From: Angiostrongylus vasorum
Lineage: Eukaryota; Nematoda; Chromadorea; Rhabditida; Metastrongylidae
Reading direction: 5' to 3'
DNA length: 64,000 nucleotides
NCBI GenBank assembly: GCA_018806985.1
Contig: JADANN010000197.1
Coordinates: 1,944,001 to 2,008,000 of the forward strand
The stretch's first letter is position 1; the number at the start of each line of letters is the position of its first letter. Of this stretch, positions 18,905 to 30,396 are shown one piece after another. Both the position numbers and the translations under genes were made by a program. The notes beneath the pieces are model-generated. The model did no database searches, had not been told where the DNA came from, and saw only the letters and a list, made by a program, of their open reading frames with translations.

Positions 18905-21170
18905 CTTTATTGTCCATTTTTTTAATAAAATGGGAAAGAATTGTCAACGCAGACATCTTGATCTTGGTTAAATTTACTTGCTGGAAGTTCTTTTTTTTTG
19001 CCACAGCAGACATTCAAGTCAATGACTACATCCACGTTGGTGAGTGCGGCGTTGCCGAGTTACTCTTTTCTTGGACCAGTTCTAAAGTTACGCGTGCTAC
19101 ATCCAGGAATTCGTGCTAGAGTCTTTTTTCCAGTTAAGGATAGGTCCCCAAATGGTATCAGATACGATGGCCGATTATTTTTTGTCAGTCTTTGAACACC
19201 TGATAAAAAATCAGTACCATCTAGTTCGAAAAGCACCTATTCTTTCCCTTCTCCTGAAAGCGGACTCGCAGACCTTATTCTTGCCATCGTTTTGAATGTA
19301 TTTTGGCCCATTGCGATGGATGTACCACTAGATTCTTCGTGGTGTGCACCCTGTTGACAGAAAGTCTGACCCAAGCAGCAGAAGCGAGGTCAATACGCCA
19401 GCCGGACGTACCGCTTCCCATTCGGCCAGCCAGTCAACCACCCTTCAGCCAGTGTCATCAACATTAAGAACGATGTCCGAACCATCGATTTAGGGCGCTT
19501 TAGTGGCTTTTCTACTTTAAAAATTCGCTAACATCGATAGCAATAACTGAAGACGTTCGTTCGACAGATGAATAATCAACATTGTCTCGATTTAATTATC
19601 AATTATGATTAAACGAAGTACCATTGGTTGATGAGCTAGACAATAGTTCGTTCACAGCTGTACCTAATACAACAGCCAATTTTTTATTACATGACCCGAC
19701 ATCACATGTATCACGCTATGGAGATCCAAGCAATTATTGTATTCGATTTTTCTCCCATCCACTTTCCACGAAGAAATGCGAGCATTTCTGCTTGTGACAT
19801 CGGCTACTGCTGAAGGATTTATCACGTATATCGTTGAAAGCTGGTCAAGTTGGTGCTCCTTGGAAACCTGTCCCATCCGTGCTATGCGTTTCCACGTGGA
19901 TTATAGGGATTGAAATTATCTCAGACCAGTCTGGTACTAATTCCTCGAACTTGGAGGAATGAGTAGTGGCTTAAGGGTGCGGCGTAGTGTCCAACAAGTG
20001 CCCTCCTTGCTTGGCATGTCCACGTAGTGAACGAAATCACTAGTACTGCTCAAACCGCTCCCTATAACAATAAAACCTAGTACTAGGATAATAAGCTTTC
20101 TCCTTAGTGCTTCATTTCAAAAAATGAAGTCCATCGGCAGGTCATCATAAAATTCATCCCAGTTCAGTGTACTCCTTCAAGACCGATATTGATGAGTTGA
20201 GTTGCGATAAAATAGTCAGTCAGAATGGACCAAGTGATGTCGCCTCACAAATCTGCTCAGTATGAATGCCAAACACTGCGCAATAACGATTCGTATTAAG
20301 CTCAGACGCTAAGGATTTAATGGATGATCATTTGAATGACAATGGGATGTCCGCTGAATGTGAATGACTTCTGTTGCATTCGAACCGCTTACAATAATCA
20401 TCCATCGGACGAACAACGGTCATTCGGCAGACACAACGACCTCGAGGGCCAGCGGCGCTATCCGGCACCTCTTACTGGTGGTCCTCATCGTCTCCCTCCT
20501 ACTCCCACTCCCCTTCGCTCTGCATCTCTGAACGACCACTAGCCACCCTGTGCTGTCTGCGCTCTCGCCTTTCTGATTGCGGCCTCTGTGTGTGTTCGAC
20601 TAAAAACGTCCGCTCACCCGGTCGTCGTCCGTTTTCTGATGACTCAGGTCTTCGTTAGCCGTTTTACGCCCGATCAATAACTGTTTCACTTACAGTTATC
20701 GATCTAAAAGTTGTTCGACTTATAAGTCTTTCATAAGCAGGGAAGAGACTTTAGCGATGGGACCCCTCTGATAGGTTTTCGACTCGCCAACTATTAAAAA
20801 GCACATTTTCCAGCTGCCTACCTTGCAGCGCCTTCTATGAATGTCGAAAGTGTCACGGACGTTCTTTCTCGGACTTAGGAAACAGCTGTGATCTACTCTG
20901 TTGGAGACGTCCTTCAACTACAGAACTGCTCTCAAATCGTGGCAACCGCTCATAGAAGTCTTATATGGTTTGGCTGAAGCGGGAAATTTTTTTTCAAGCT
21001 TCACTTTATTGATTGAATTTTAGTTTTTCAGTAAAAAATCACTCTTTTATCTTGAAAATTTCATTCATGCATGATTTCTACTTTCTATTCTTTTATTCGA
21101 TCGTTCCATATCGATAAGTGGTTGGTCTGATAGTGATACTGATGATAGTGATAGCAGCGAAAGTCAGCTT
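18905..21170. other. Unassigned sequence with a GC-rich island
   Basis: No gene is recognised. A GC-rich, pyrimidine-rich stretch at 20430-20640 stands out from the AT-rich surroundings. It includes a 68-codon frame (20336-20542) rich in P, R and H but without domain similarity. Confidence 0.4.
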
Positions 21171-21175
21171 AAGTG

Positions 21176-21455
21176 GGTTCACTGCCGATTTATGTTCTCT
21201 AGATCATTCCAGCTGACGAATGGTTTCTGATAGCACCGATAGAGTAAAAAACTGGGTTAAAGAAGGGTAAACCAAAGACAACGGTTAGTGTCGTGGATAC
21301 CAGATGAGCTCCTGGTAAGGGTAGTTGCGGGTTCGAAGCCCAAGTGAGGCTTCCAGTTTCGCTTATATCTCAGCATCCTTGTAGTTATATTTTATATTCT
21401 ACCCAACCAACAAAGAAGAGTAGGCAGTAAATAAAAGTTAAGACATTATGGTGAC
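21176..21455 (+). repeat. SINE-A, long form
   Basis: The leader (GCCGATTTATGTTCTC, GGTTTCTGATAGCACC) is followed by the A box region TAGTGTCGTGGATACC, a good B box GGGTTCGAAGCC, CAGTTTCGCTTATATCTCAG and the tail GTAGGCAGTAAATAAAAG. This is one of the best preserved full-length copies. Confidence 0.8.
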
Positions 21456-21659
21456 ACCATTTTTTAGTTGTTAGCTTTACAAAGTACCTCAGTTTTTTAT
21501 TTAAATAACTGCTTTGTATCGATTGCTTTGTAAACTTTTTTGCAATTTTTTCTCACTATTTTTTTTGTTTGTCTTTAGCAGTTGACTTTTCATTTTTTTG
21601 CTGGCACTCAAATATATACATATAAATATACACATATATACATATATTCATGTATTTAT

Positions 21660-21945
21660 GAAGGCGTGTGTGGCGCAGTGGTCGGAGGCGCCCTGCAACA
21701 CACACGTGGAATCGATCCTCGCGCCCATGGCCCACCAAGCCTTCCATCCCTTCGAAGTCGGCAAATTGGTACCAGACTTGTTTGGAAGGATAGCAGCACT
21801 GGCTCGATACATCGGTAGGCCACCGCAAGTCATTGTAAAGGCCAGATATGCATTCAATCACTTCCATACGATGCTTAATGAAGTCGAATGCATGGCGCAT
21901 CCCTCAGGATTGATCAACGCCGAGAGCTTAATCCTTTTATCCTTT
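21660..21945 (+). repeat. SINE-B with target duplication
   Basis: Head GTGTGGCGCAGTGGTCGGAG, B box GGAATCGATCC, body GGCAAATTGGTACCAGACTT and tail TTGATCAACGCCGAGAGCTT. Flanks ATGTATTTA (21650-21658) and ATGTGTTTA (21946-21954) form a target-site duplication with one mismatch. Confidence 0.85.
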
Positions 21946-22469
21946 ATGTGTTTACAATGTTTGAGTTAATGTCACCATTGATGCCACTAAGCTTCTTAGA
22001 ACGTACGCTACTTAGAAGAATTTTGTTGGGTGAAGGGTGTTATAAGCATTTTGCACCGTAACATTTTTAAGGTAAAGATTGATCCAAGTCGTCGACGAGC
22101 TTCTTATACGTGATTTTCATCGATTCCAGTTATAACATTATTTCGACATGATTCTTCGTAGCTGAACATCTGTGCTGATTCCCATCTACTGCAAGGTTTT
22201 TGTCAAAGGGACATTTTTATCTGATTATTAAGGAGCGTTATTTTCCCACAATGTTGTTTGTCTGGTTATCGCCGTAGTTGTGATGTTCATTTCTGAAATT
22301 CCTTCACTGTTCTCAGACGATGTTACACTTCTTACCCCTGAGATTTTCCTCGAGTTTTTATTGATTGATTGATTGATCTGCTGGCTGATTTGTTAATATG
22401 GTTTGTTAACATATTACCACTTGGTTTTTTCTATAGTAGCTTGTCTAATTTAACATATGGTGAAACATG

Positions 22470-22740
22470 TCAAGAAGTACTATTGGTGCATACACTGGAT
22501 CGATCGCCGGTTCGATCCGGCGCTTCTTGGTTTATCAAGCCTTCCTTGCCTCCGAGTCGACAAATTGGTACCAGCCTTCTCTGGAAGGATAGCAGCACTA
22601 AACCGATAGATCACTTGGACACCGCAAGTCATTATATAGACTAGACATGGATTAAATCATTTCTAACGATGCTTGATGATTGAATCCATAGCGCTTCCTT
22701 CATGGATTGATCAACGCAGAGAGCTCTCTCGTTTTTTTTT
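22470..22740 (+). repeat. Degenerate SINE-B copy
   Basis: The A box is lost, but the B box CGGTTCGATCCGG, the body TTGGTACCAGCC and the tail TGATCAACGCAGAGAGCTCT align with SINE-B. Confidence 0.65.
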
Positions 22741-22924
22741 CTTATGAGAAACTGAAAGAATGAAGCATTCTCATCGAAAAAACGAAGACGAATCGTCTAC
22801 ATGTATATGAATAGAGATCATCGTTCTATACCAGTGGTCCCTTTCTATCTCTGTGTTTTTGTAGTTTTTTGGATGTAAGAGAATAACCTGTCGATTAATA
22901 GGTGAATTGTGCGGTTACTTGCAC

Positions 22925-23080
22925 TTGGATACCTACTTGCATACTTGGGTGACCGGTACTCGTTGTGCGGGCTCCAGCACATTCTCTATTTTTCGGAGAT
23001 TTGCTGGTTTAGCCATTGTGGACCCTGGAGTTCTGAGCTCAGCCAGGCCAAAGTCGGCCCCAGGTTACTAGCTCTATTGT
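22925..23080 (+). repeat. Repeat D copy, plus
   Basis: Contains TTGTGCGGGCTCCAGCAC, TTTCGGAGATTTGCTGG, TTTAGCCATTGTGGACCC and CTCAGCCAGGCCAAAGTC, the reverse complement of the blocks at 16800-16980. Confidence 0.6.
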
Positions 23081-23084
23081 GCTA

Positions 23085-23920
23085 AATTAGTTTTTGTGCT
23101 TTTTAGTCTTTTGTTCCCGAATTTTAATGCTTTATGATTGATGGATGAAAGTACTTTGTCTTTTTTCCACAACTTGTTTCCACTTTCAGAAGAGAATTCT
23201 CAATCAGCCCTTGTATTCAGCAACATTCACGAGACATTCTTATACATTTCTATCACAATTTATAGATAATTTCCTCTATTAACTTCATCAGGGTGGCTGT
23301 ATTTGGTCGAAAGTTATCTTCGTGCTTGTTTTATGGCTTTCTATTGCCTTCATAGTTCAAGAGACAGTGTATTTGTTTTATAACCCATAACCACCAGCGA
23401 CTACAAATCATAGATGCTTACATAAGAGCTTTAAGGCTGCCGCAGAGTCATGTTCGTAACTCTTCTTCAACTTTTAAGCATCCACACTTCACTTCGTAGC
23501 GGATTTTATCCGTTGAAATGAAAACCGTTAGAATTAGCATATCCTTGTTGACAAGGCTTAGATCTAATTATTTCGTTACGATGAAACTCTTATACCTCTG
23601 GAGCTCACCACTTTTCCGAAAGCGCTTCCATTAAAGTAATTGTGTGGTTGTTGAAGATTTTCTTAGCGAATTGGATCGACTTGCTAGGGAAAACTGGCAG
23701 TCGATTTTTCTAGAGGTCGGCCGTGCTGAGTATGTTGAATATGGCTGAGTATCTTATCCATATCCTTCCAACTTTTTCCCTGGCTGGTTATTGGGCGTCC
23801 ATTTGGATGTCAAACTGGAGAAGTTGTTGATTTCTCTTTTTGCCGTTAATAATGCTAATTTTTGGTATTCTTTTGCTTTTCGCCAAACTAGATGTTCTTT
23901 TTGATCATTTGATTTAGCCG
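23085..23920. other. Unassigned sequence, no gene seen
   Basis: AT-rich, no repeat recognised, no domain in any frame. Confidence 0.5.
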
Positions 23921-23939
23921 CGTTATCGTAAACCAAAGG

Positions 23940-24221
23940 AGTTCGTGTAGCGCAGTGGCTAGAAGCGCGCTTCAATACACATGGGTTTGATCACCTGGCA
24001 ACAAGTTCACCAAGCGCTCCATCTATCTGGGGTTGGCAGTTTGCTACCAGACATGCCTGGGAAGATAACAACACTGGCTTGATACATCGATAGGGCCACA
24101 CGAGTCTGCCAGATATATGGGCCAGATATGCGTTTAGTTACCTCTAACAGTGCTTAATGAAGTTTATTGCATGACTCATCCTTTAAGAATTGACCACTAC
24201 CGAGAGTTTTATGTTTTATCC
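23940..24221 (+). repeat. SINE-B copy
   Basis: Head GTGTAGCGCAGTGGCTAGAA, a weak B box, body GGCAGTTTGCTACCAGAC and tail ACCGAGAGTTTTATGTTTTA. The flanks TTATCGTAAACCA (23923-23935) and TTATGGTAAATCA (24222-24234) look like a 13-bp target duplication with two mismatches. Confidence 0.75.
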
Positions 24222-24235
24222 TTATGGTAAATCAG

Positions 24236-24890
24236 TGGTTAGAAATGCTTCTGTGATGTTCATGACCATTGGTTGGTAGTCCTTAGCCAGTCAAACCTGT
24301 AACCCTTCATGTTCGGTGGATTGGTGCCAAACTTGTCTAGGAGGATAAAAAACGCTGATTTAATACACTGGTAAGCCCCAGTAAGTTACTGTATGGACCA
24401 CATATTTATTGTGGGGCGGATAGAACAGTGGTAGTGATGTCGATCATCACGAGCATGGTATCAGTTCGATTCGATATCAGTTCGAGCTCTGGGCCAACCA
24501 AGCCTCTCATCCCTCCGGGGTCAAAGAATTGTTACCGTTCTTGTCCAGGAAAAAAATTACTCTCTGCGATCCAACTGGGAACGCTCCAGCCCGGCTATAT
24601 CAGGACTCCAGGAAGAATCGACTCGACCACCATTCTATGACGTTCCAAATGAAGTGAAAATCCTCAAGCAGCAGCCGAGGCCACGCGTAAAAGTTGGAAG
24701 AGCTTCGTGGATGATGGATAATCGAATGTGGAAAGTGCTGGGATCTACACAGTAGACGTGAAGACGGGCCATATAAAAATAAAAAAAAGATGTGTACTCT
24801 TCCACATCCACGCTACGAGTGCAGACCTTACATAATGCATCCCTTAGGGATTGATTATCGCCGAGCGCTTTATCCTTTATTCTTTATCCT
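24236..24890 (+). repeat. SINE-B interrupted by a SINE-C
   Basis: SINE-B head and body (GTGGTTAGAAATGC, GGATTGGTGCCAAACTTGTC) run to about 24412. The SINE-B tail resumes at 24810-24890 (ATAATGCATCCCTTAGGG, GATTATCGCCGAGCGCTTTA). SINE-C fills the gap, so SINE-C inserted later than this SINE-B. This SINE-B starts right at the end of the previous copy. Confidence 0.7.
24413..24790 (+). repeat. SINE-C, full-length copy nested in SINE-B
   Basis: Head GTGGGGCGGATAGAACAGTG, then CAGTTCGAGCTCTGGGCC, body CAACTGGGAACGCTCCAG, CGACTCGACCACCATTCTA, AGCAGCAGCCGAGGCCACG, TTCGTGGATGATGG and tail GACGTGAAGACGGGCC followed by an A-rich run. The same order is found at 29344-29715. Confidence 0.75.
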
Positions 24891-25424
24891 TTATTGCTAT
24901 GGTATTCTTGTGAAGCAAGTTTATATCGAGCAATTCAGGACCATATGTGGTTCTCAATTACGACAAATACACAAAACAAAACCTCTTTTTCGGTCTTTCA
25001 CTCACTAAAAGTCCTTATTGATTCCTCGAATTTTTCTCTAGTTTTTCTGAATCGATGCTGTTTTTGTCTTGTAAAGCAGTTTTTCCGGCTTTTCTAGATA
25101 ATTCCGACACTTAGCCCTATCCAGGTTGGAAGAGAATAGCGCTCGATTTTGTTGTTCTTCAACAATGAATCATTTTTCCAACGTTTTCAGCTAAGTTTGC
25201 GATTTGACTCAACAAGGAAAACTACATCTCTTCGAAAGGATGAAATGTTTAACTAAAATCAAAACGATAGCGAATGTCACGTAGTTCATCACAAACTGTG
25301 TGTTGAGCTGGGAATTTCGAAAGAGAAGGCCGTCCGATGAATCACATCTGTTTTAGTTGTATAAATTTCGCTGTGGTAATGTAAATTGTTTTTCTCCACT
25401 CTTGTTCTTTCTATTAACTCTCCT

Positions 25425-25655
25425 AGATCCACTATGATGCTGAGATATTTGCAAAACTCCGGACCGCAGGTGTCTGCGGTGGGGAACGAACGCGCTATCA
25501 CTCTTTCCGGTGGCCAACGTGTTCACCACCACACCGTGCGGATCCTTCGTTTCGCCTGTCTCTCACCTACTTCTATCGAGCAGCGCCATCAGCAATCACC
25601 TGTCAACGGGATTGATCAGGGGGGCGCAAATCGGCAACGAACCCAGTTAAGTTGA
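25425..25655 (-). repeat. SINE-A long form, minus
   Basis: Left part GATGCTGAGATATTTGCAAA, CTCCGGACCGCAGGTGTC, GGGGAACGAACGCGC. Right part is the leader GCGCCATCAGCAATCACC, CAACGGGATTGATCAG and GCAAATCGGCAACGAACCC. This copy links the short-form body to the long-form leader and shows they are one family. Confidence 0.75.
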
Positions 25656-25659
25656 GGCT

Positions 25660-26485
25660 GTAGTCGAAATCACAAGTTAAAGTTAACATTGTGATTTCTC
25701 CTAGATCCTTTTTTCAATTTTACGTATATTTTTTTCCTATCCATTTTCTCTGATCTGAGCTTATTTTACGCGTCTTCTGTTTTTGTGTCTCTTTTTGAGA
25801 TCGTTTTGCTCAAAGAGACCGACGGTCATTCTTATCGAAGAATTGACATACCTCTGAATGGATACGAATCCAGCATATGTAAATCATCATTTCATCTACA
25901 GATTTTACCCTTTCGTCATAGTTTTCGTACTGTATGATGTTTTTCAGGGATCAGTTAGATGATGTGTTTGGTTTGGAAACAAAAATTGTTCGAACATAAC
26001 AGTAATGAGTACTAAAGTGTTTGTTAATAGGGAACGGTCTTTTTGGTGTGTTCCTCGAACTTCTATCTTCTCCAAATCATCATCTCTTTGTTCCGTATGT
26101 TCATTTGCATGAATACCTGAATTCTTTCGAAGGATTTATGACGGTTATGTCGATACGTTTATCGACTTCGATTTCTTTAAAGATCTTATAAATAAGGTTT
26201 TAGTATGTTCACTTACGATGTCATGGTATTCTCCAAGCTTTCATTCGTAGTCATGAAAAATGTGATAGGATCATTGTATGATGATTCTTGGTGTTGATCA
26301 GTGTCATGGAAATGTCGTCGTCATGTTTATGTCGTATTCATAAATCTTGAAGTAGTACGAAGGAATCTGGTCAGTTCAGTAACACTCGAAGGTCAGCTAC
26401 TGAGTATTTTACTATTTTGTCTTTCATCGACGAGTTTTTGTAAGTTTTCTAGATCTATTCTAATGATAGTTGCTTAGAAATTTCT
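25660..26485. other. Unassigned sequence, no gene seen
   Basis: AT-rich sequence without recurring repeats or recognisable coding frames. Confidence 0.5.
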
Positions 26486-26490
26486 TCTTA

Positions 26491-26551
26491 TTTGACCCTG
26501 TTTTACGTCTACTGTGCGATTCCAGCACAGTAGACGTAAAGACGGGTCAAA
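26491..26551. repeat. Short palindrome from two SINE-C tails
   Basis: Arms 26491-26517 and 26525-26551 match at 25 of 27 positions with a 7-nt loop. The right arm (CAGTAGACGTAAAGACGGGT) is the SINE-C 3' tail and the left arm is its reverse complement, so two tails sit head to tail in opposite orientation with no bodies attached. Confidence 0.7.
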
Positions 26552-26661
26552 TAAAAAGTTTCATAAGATGCGGATTTCATTTTTGAATGTCGTGGAATGC
26601 TGGTCGAGCAATTCCCTCCGGAGTCCTGAGATGGCCAGGCTGGACTGTCCTCAAATGTAGC

Positions 26662-26740
26662 TTTGATGATGCTGAGATATTTGCAAAACTCCGGACCGCA
26701 GGTGTCTGCGGTGGGGAACGAACGCGCTATTGTCCTTTTT
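26662..26740 (-). repeat. SINE-A fragment, minus
   Basis: GATGCTGAGATATTTGCAAA, CTCCGGACCGCAGGTGTC and GGGGAACGAACGCGC are almost identical to 25434-25500. The fragment ends abruptly at 26740. Confidence 0.7.
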
Positions 26741-26744
26741 GTTG

Positions 26745-28615
26745 CAGACGACCACGAGCCGCTTCCATTGTACTTTCTAGTACTCGACTGGGTTGTTGTT
26801 TGACAAGCAAGATGCAATCCACACACATACACACCAGCGCATCAATACACGTGTGCATGAATATGACACCATGTGGACGTAAGATAAAAATCAATTCGTT
26901 GCGGCAGATCCAAGAAACCCATCTGTTGAATCCATCTTCACAATGTAGGCGTGTCATCACTTTTGCTGTGTGTCTTCTGAGCCCCCACACGGCTTCTGGA
27001 GACATGCTTGTAAAAGCGACTAACCGGATCGAGATCCCTAAAGCTAGAAATCAGAAAAAAAATCCGCTTTAGCTCTAGGAAACGCTCTACTTTTATTTAA
27101 GAAATGTGCTAATTATCAGCGGATGGATCAGTGGATAGTAGCAATTGTCTGGAATCATACGGTTGTGGTTTTTTTCTCACGATTTAATTGTATGATGTTT
27201 GATGATGATTTCATGAAGAGGAGTTACAGATAGCGTTTATTTGATGGAAACAAGTTTTTCGAAGGTGACCGACTGCCTGATCTTCATTGTGTTCACTTTG
27301 CCAAACTGGATTTGTCAACTGATAACTTTTACAACTTCGTTGTGTTTTCAAAATTAGATGTTTATCATGATCGTTTTCTCCAATGAAATCGGAACTAAGA
27401 GAGATTTGATGTTGTAACACAGAGAAAGGAATCTGATCCAAATTTCTAGTTAGTGTCATTTTCCTTCAGCTGTCATCGACCTAGGAGATGTTAATGTTTC
27501 GCATCCTACCGATTCAATTCTCGTGTTGTTACGGATTTTCAACAACATCTACTCATCTTCACATCTTCATAGTTTTCCGTTCATTGTTCTTCTCCCTCAC
27601 TTCTGATTTTCTCGGATACCGACCGCTTCTCGTTCCTCATACTTAGCCAGCCAGACGATTGCGGCTGTGTCGTGAGGCAGAAGAGATTGCAAGCGCCGAG
27701 TAGCAGCTGTCCTGCGTTGGCGTCGTCAGCTTGTGTAAAGCGCCGAGCGAGTTATTTTCTTCTGTCTTCATCTTGTTCTATTCATCCTATATGTATGATG
27801 TACGAACATTTATTTACTAGTTGTGTGCTGAAGTCTTTCTACGTCAAAATAATTTGTCCTCGAGAAATAGAATTGAGAATTCCACAATGTGCCTTTTTGT
27901 CCTCTACCAGCGCTACTTATGAATTGAAAAGATATGGCTGATTTACTAGGGAATTTCTCCAGCTACATAGTGTTGAGTTAGGTAGTTCGGTCTCAGCTGG
28001 AACCCACGGTTACTTGTTCTCAATGAACATTCTAGACCGAACAAGAATAAAACGCAACAAATTATGGATCTGAATCCAAGGGAATTCTCATATTTTATCT
28101 CTGTTTTGCAAACAGTTTTGCTTACAATATTTGTTCTTGAATTTGCGTCTTAGTTCCAGATGTGTGGAGTTTCCACAACTTACCATTGATTCCAGATTTC
28201 GCTATTTCCTGTTTTCGACTCTAGCTACAGGATTGTAAAAGTTTCGAAAGGTAAAAGCACTACCTTGCTCACCTCCAAATGAATGCTGATTTTTTTTTGC
28301 TGTCGGCGAAAGAAGAAGGGGATCGGTTCTTCCTCAATTATTCATATGCACTCATCACTCCGTCTGTTATTGAATTTATTCCAGTCATCCATTTCATGTT
28401 GAGATGACAAGTAACGAAGTTGAAGTGGTAGTCATTGGTTCAGTTCTGCATTCTTGAGTCTCATTCTGTGTAATTTTTTTTTTAATGACAACATGTGTGC
28501 CTACAGCAAGAGTTCAGTTTATTTCTGGGCAGTTGTTCTTAGAATGTGTCAATTCTAACGATTTAAACTTAACTATGGCCTTACTTCGTTCTCTTTTTTC
28601 TAAACTTTATCATAT
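26745..28615. other. Unassigned sequence, no gene seen
   Basis: Frames up to 92 codons occur but lack any domain, splice context or protein-like composition. No repeat shared with the rest of the window was found. Confidence 0.45.
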
Positions 28616-28621
28616 TTATAG

Positions 28622-28756
28622 CTATAATGACGCTGAGATATTTGCAAAACTCCGGGCCGCTGGTGTCTTCGGTGGAGACCGAACACGCTATTACACTTTT
28701 CTAGGGCCAACGCGTTCACCACCGCACCATTCGAGCCCTACATCTCAAATTTAATC
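28622..28756 (-). repeat. SINE-A body, minus
   Basis: ACGCTGAGATATTTGCAAAA, GGTGTCTTCGGTGGAGACCG, AACACGCTATTACAC and GCGTTCACCACCGCACC. The leader and tail are missing. Confidence 0.65.
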
Positions 28757-28759
28757 TCT

Positions 28760-29340
28760 CAGATCTTTTTTTCTGTTCTCTAGAATATTCTAGAGTGAAT
28801 GAGTATTATGGTTCAGACAAAGTTCTTCATGAAAAGATGGCCTTTAAGAAGTGATGTTGAATTTCTTTGTTTGAGCTCATGTCTCTACCTCTTGCTCGTA
28901 GGGTTTTGAATTACAATGGACTTTTTGCTTAAGAGTAGTTGTTTTCTGTCATCTACTCATCGTACCAGATTCGTTTTCCTTTTTGTTTTCTACGTAGTCT
29001 AATGGAATTCAGAGTCCTCTGGAATAGAATAAATCTCTGGTCCTACGATTGATCTTATGAGTTTGTTTAATACTTTTTTAAGTTATAAGAAAAATTGTAA
29101 ACACGAACTTACTTGTATTTTCTTCTTGGTCTGATATTTTCAGTGCTTAACTTAAAGTAATACTTTACATTTACACCGTCTTTTTTATGAAATCTAAACA
29201 TCGTGTTATAAATCGATTCTAAAGTCATCGTCGTCACGTAAAATTTCGTTGAACCTGATTCTCGTCTTCGGTTATGATTAATGTGCTTCCTCTAGTGGTT
29301 TTTTGATTCTCGGAAAATTTTTCCTTTTGTGGAAACTAAA
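28760..29340. other. Unassigned sequence, no gene seen
   Basis: AT-rich, no frames of note and no shared repeats. Confidence 0.5.
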
Positions 29341-29343
29341 TGC

Positions 29344-29715
29344 CAGTGGGGCGGATGGCATAGTGGTAGTGATGCCAGTCACCAAAAGCTCAGTGCTGGT
29401 TCAATCGCCGCCTAGGCTCACCAAGCATCTAATCCCTCCGAGGTGGTGAAATTGGCACCGTACGTGTCCGGGAAAATCAATCACTATCTGCAATCCAACT
29501 GAGAACGCTCTAGGCCAGCTATCTTAGGACTCCATAGAGAATCGACTCGACCAGCATTTTACGACGTACCAGATGAAGTGAAAATCGTCAAGCAGCAGCA
29601 GAGGCCACGCGTAAAAGTTGGAAGACTTTCATGGAAGATGTATGCGAGAAACGAATTGAATGTGAGAAGTGCTGGGCTTCGCACTGGTGAACACGGGGTC
29701 TTGTGAAGTAAAAAA
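29344..29715 (+). repeat. SINE-C, full-length copy
   Basis: Head GGGGCGGATGGCATAGTGGT (A-box-like), GCTGGTTCAATCGCC (B-box-like), body CCAACTGAGAACGCTCTAGG, CGACTCGACCAGCATTTTA, GAGGCCACGCGTAAAAG and tail GGTGAACACGGGGTC with an A-rich end. The head resembles a tRNA 5' half, so pol III transcription is plausible. Confidence 0.75.
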
Positions 29716-30238
29716 AGCCGTTTCTTGAGTTAATTTTAAGTGAAGCCTACTGAGATCTTTTTCGGTTTTCTTGAGCGATCCTGCTAGGAAGCTTTTCCAG
29801 AGCGTGCCACAAAGGTGATAAGGTTGTTGAGACCTATCATTATCGCACTGAGTGACCGTAAGCACCAATGTGTAAAGTAAGTGGTGGTGTGGTTTTTTTC
29901 GTCCTTTTCTTTCCTACTTTCGTTGACAAAGCGAGGCTTCCTACCTCCTTCGCCTCCCACAAAATCCATCCCACCTTCATCATATCACTAGCGACGTTCG
30001 GCTCTGACGGAGGAACGTTTCACGATTCCGTTTCAATCATTTCTACTGTGATTACTTTACCCAGCTGGTTTCGATGAACAGATTTATGATGTTGAGAAAA
30101 ACAGACTTAGTGGTACATATATTTATTTAAATGTTTTTTTGAACTGATCTTGTTAAGCTGATGCAAGGTTGGTATAGTTGTCGTTGTTGTTGTCGTTGTT
30201 GCTGCCGTTGTTGTTGTTGTTGTTGTTGTTGTTGTTAC

Positions 30239-30275
<37 letters not shown>

Positions 30276-30303
30276 GCTGCCGCTGCTGTTGTTGCTGTTC
30301 GAT

Positions 30304-30338
30304 GGCTGACGTTTCGGCGATTCCGCCTTCCTCAGAGT
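30304..30338 (-). ncRNA. Hammerhead-like motif, core intact, stem I shortened
   Basis: Minus strand: CTGAGGA, A, GGCG-GAAT-CGCC (perfect stem II), GAAACGTC, AGCC. The 5' stem I strand is ACT instead of GGCT because the palindrome centre cuts it, leaving two stem I pairs. Confidence 0.55.
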
Positions 30339-30360
30339 GGGATCCCACTCTTAACAGTAC

Positions 30361-30396
30361 GGCTCTGAGGAAGGCGAAATCGCCGAATTGTCAGCC
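30361..30396 (+). ncRNA. Hammerhead-like motif, perfect stems, one core change
   Basis: GGCT (30361-30364)/AGCC (30393-30396) stem I, CTGAGGA, GGCG-AAAT-CGCC stem II, then GAATTGTC. The adenine after GAA that pairs in stem III is replaced by T, and the next base is changed too. Confidence 0.55.
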
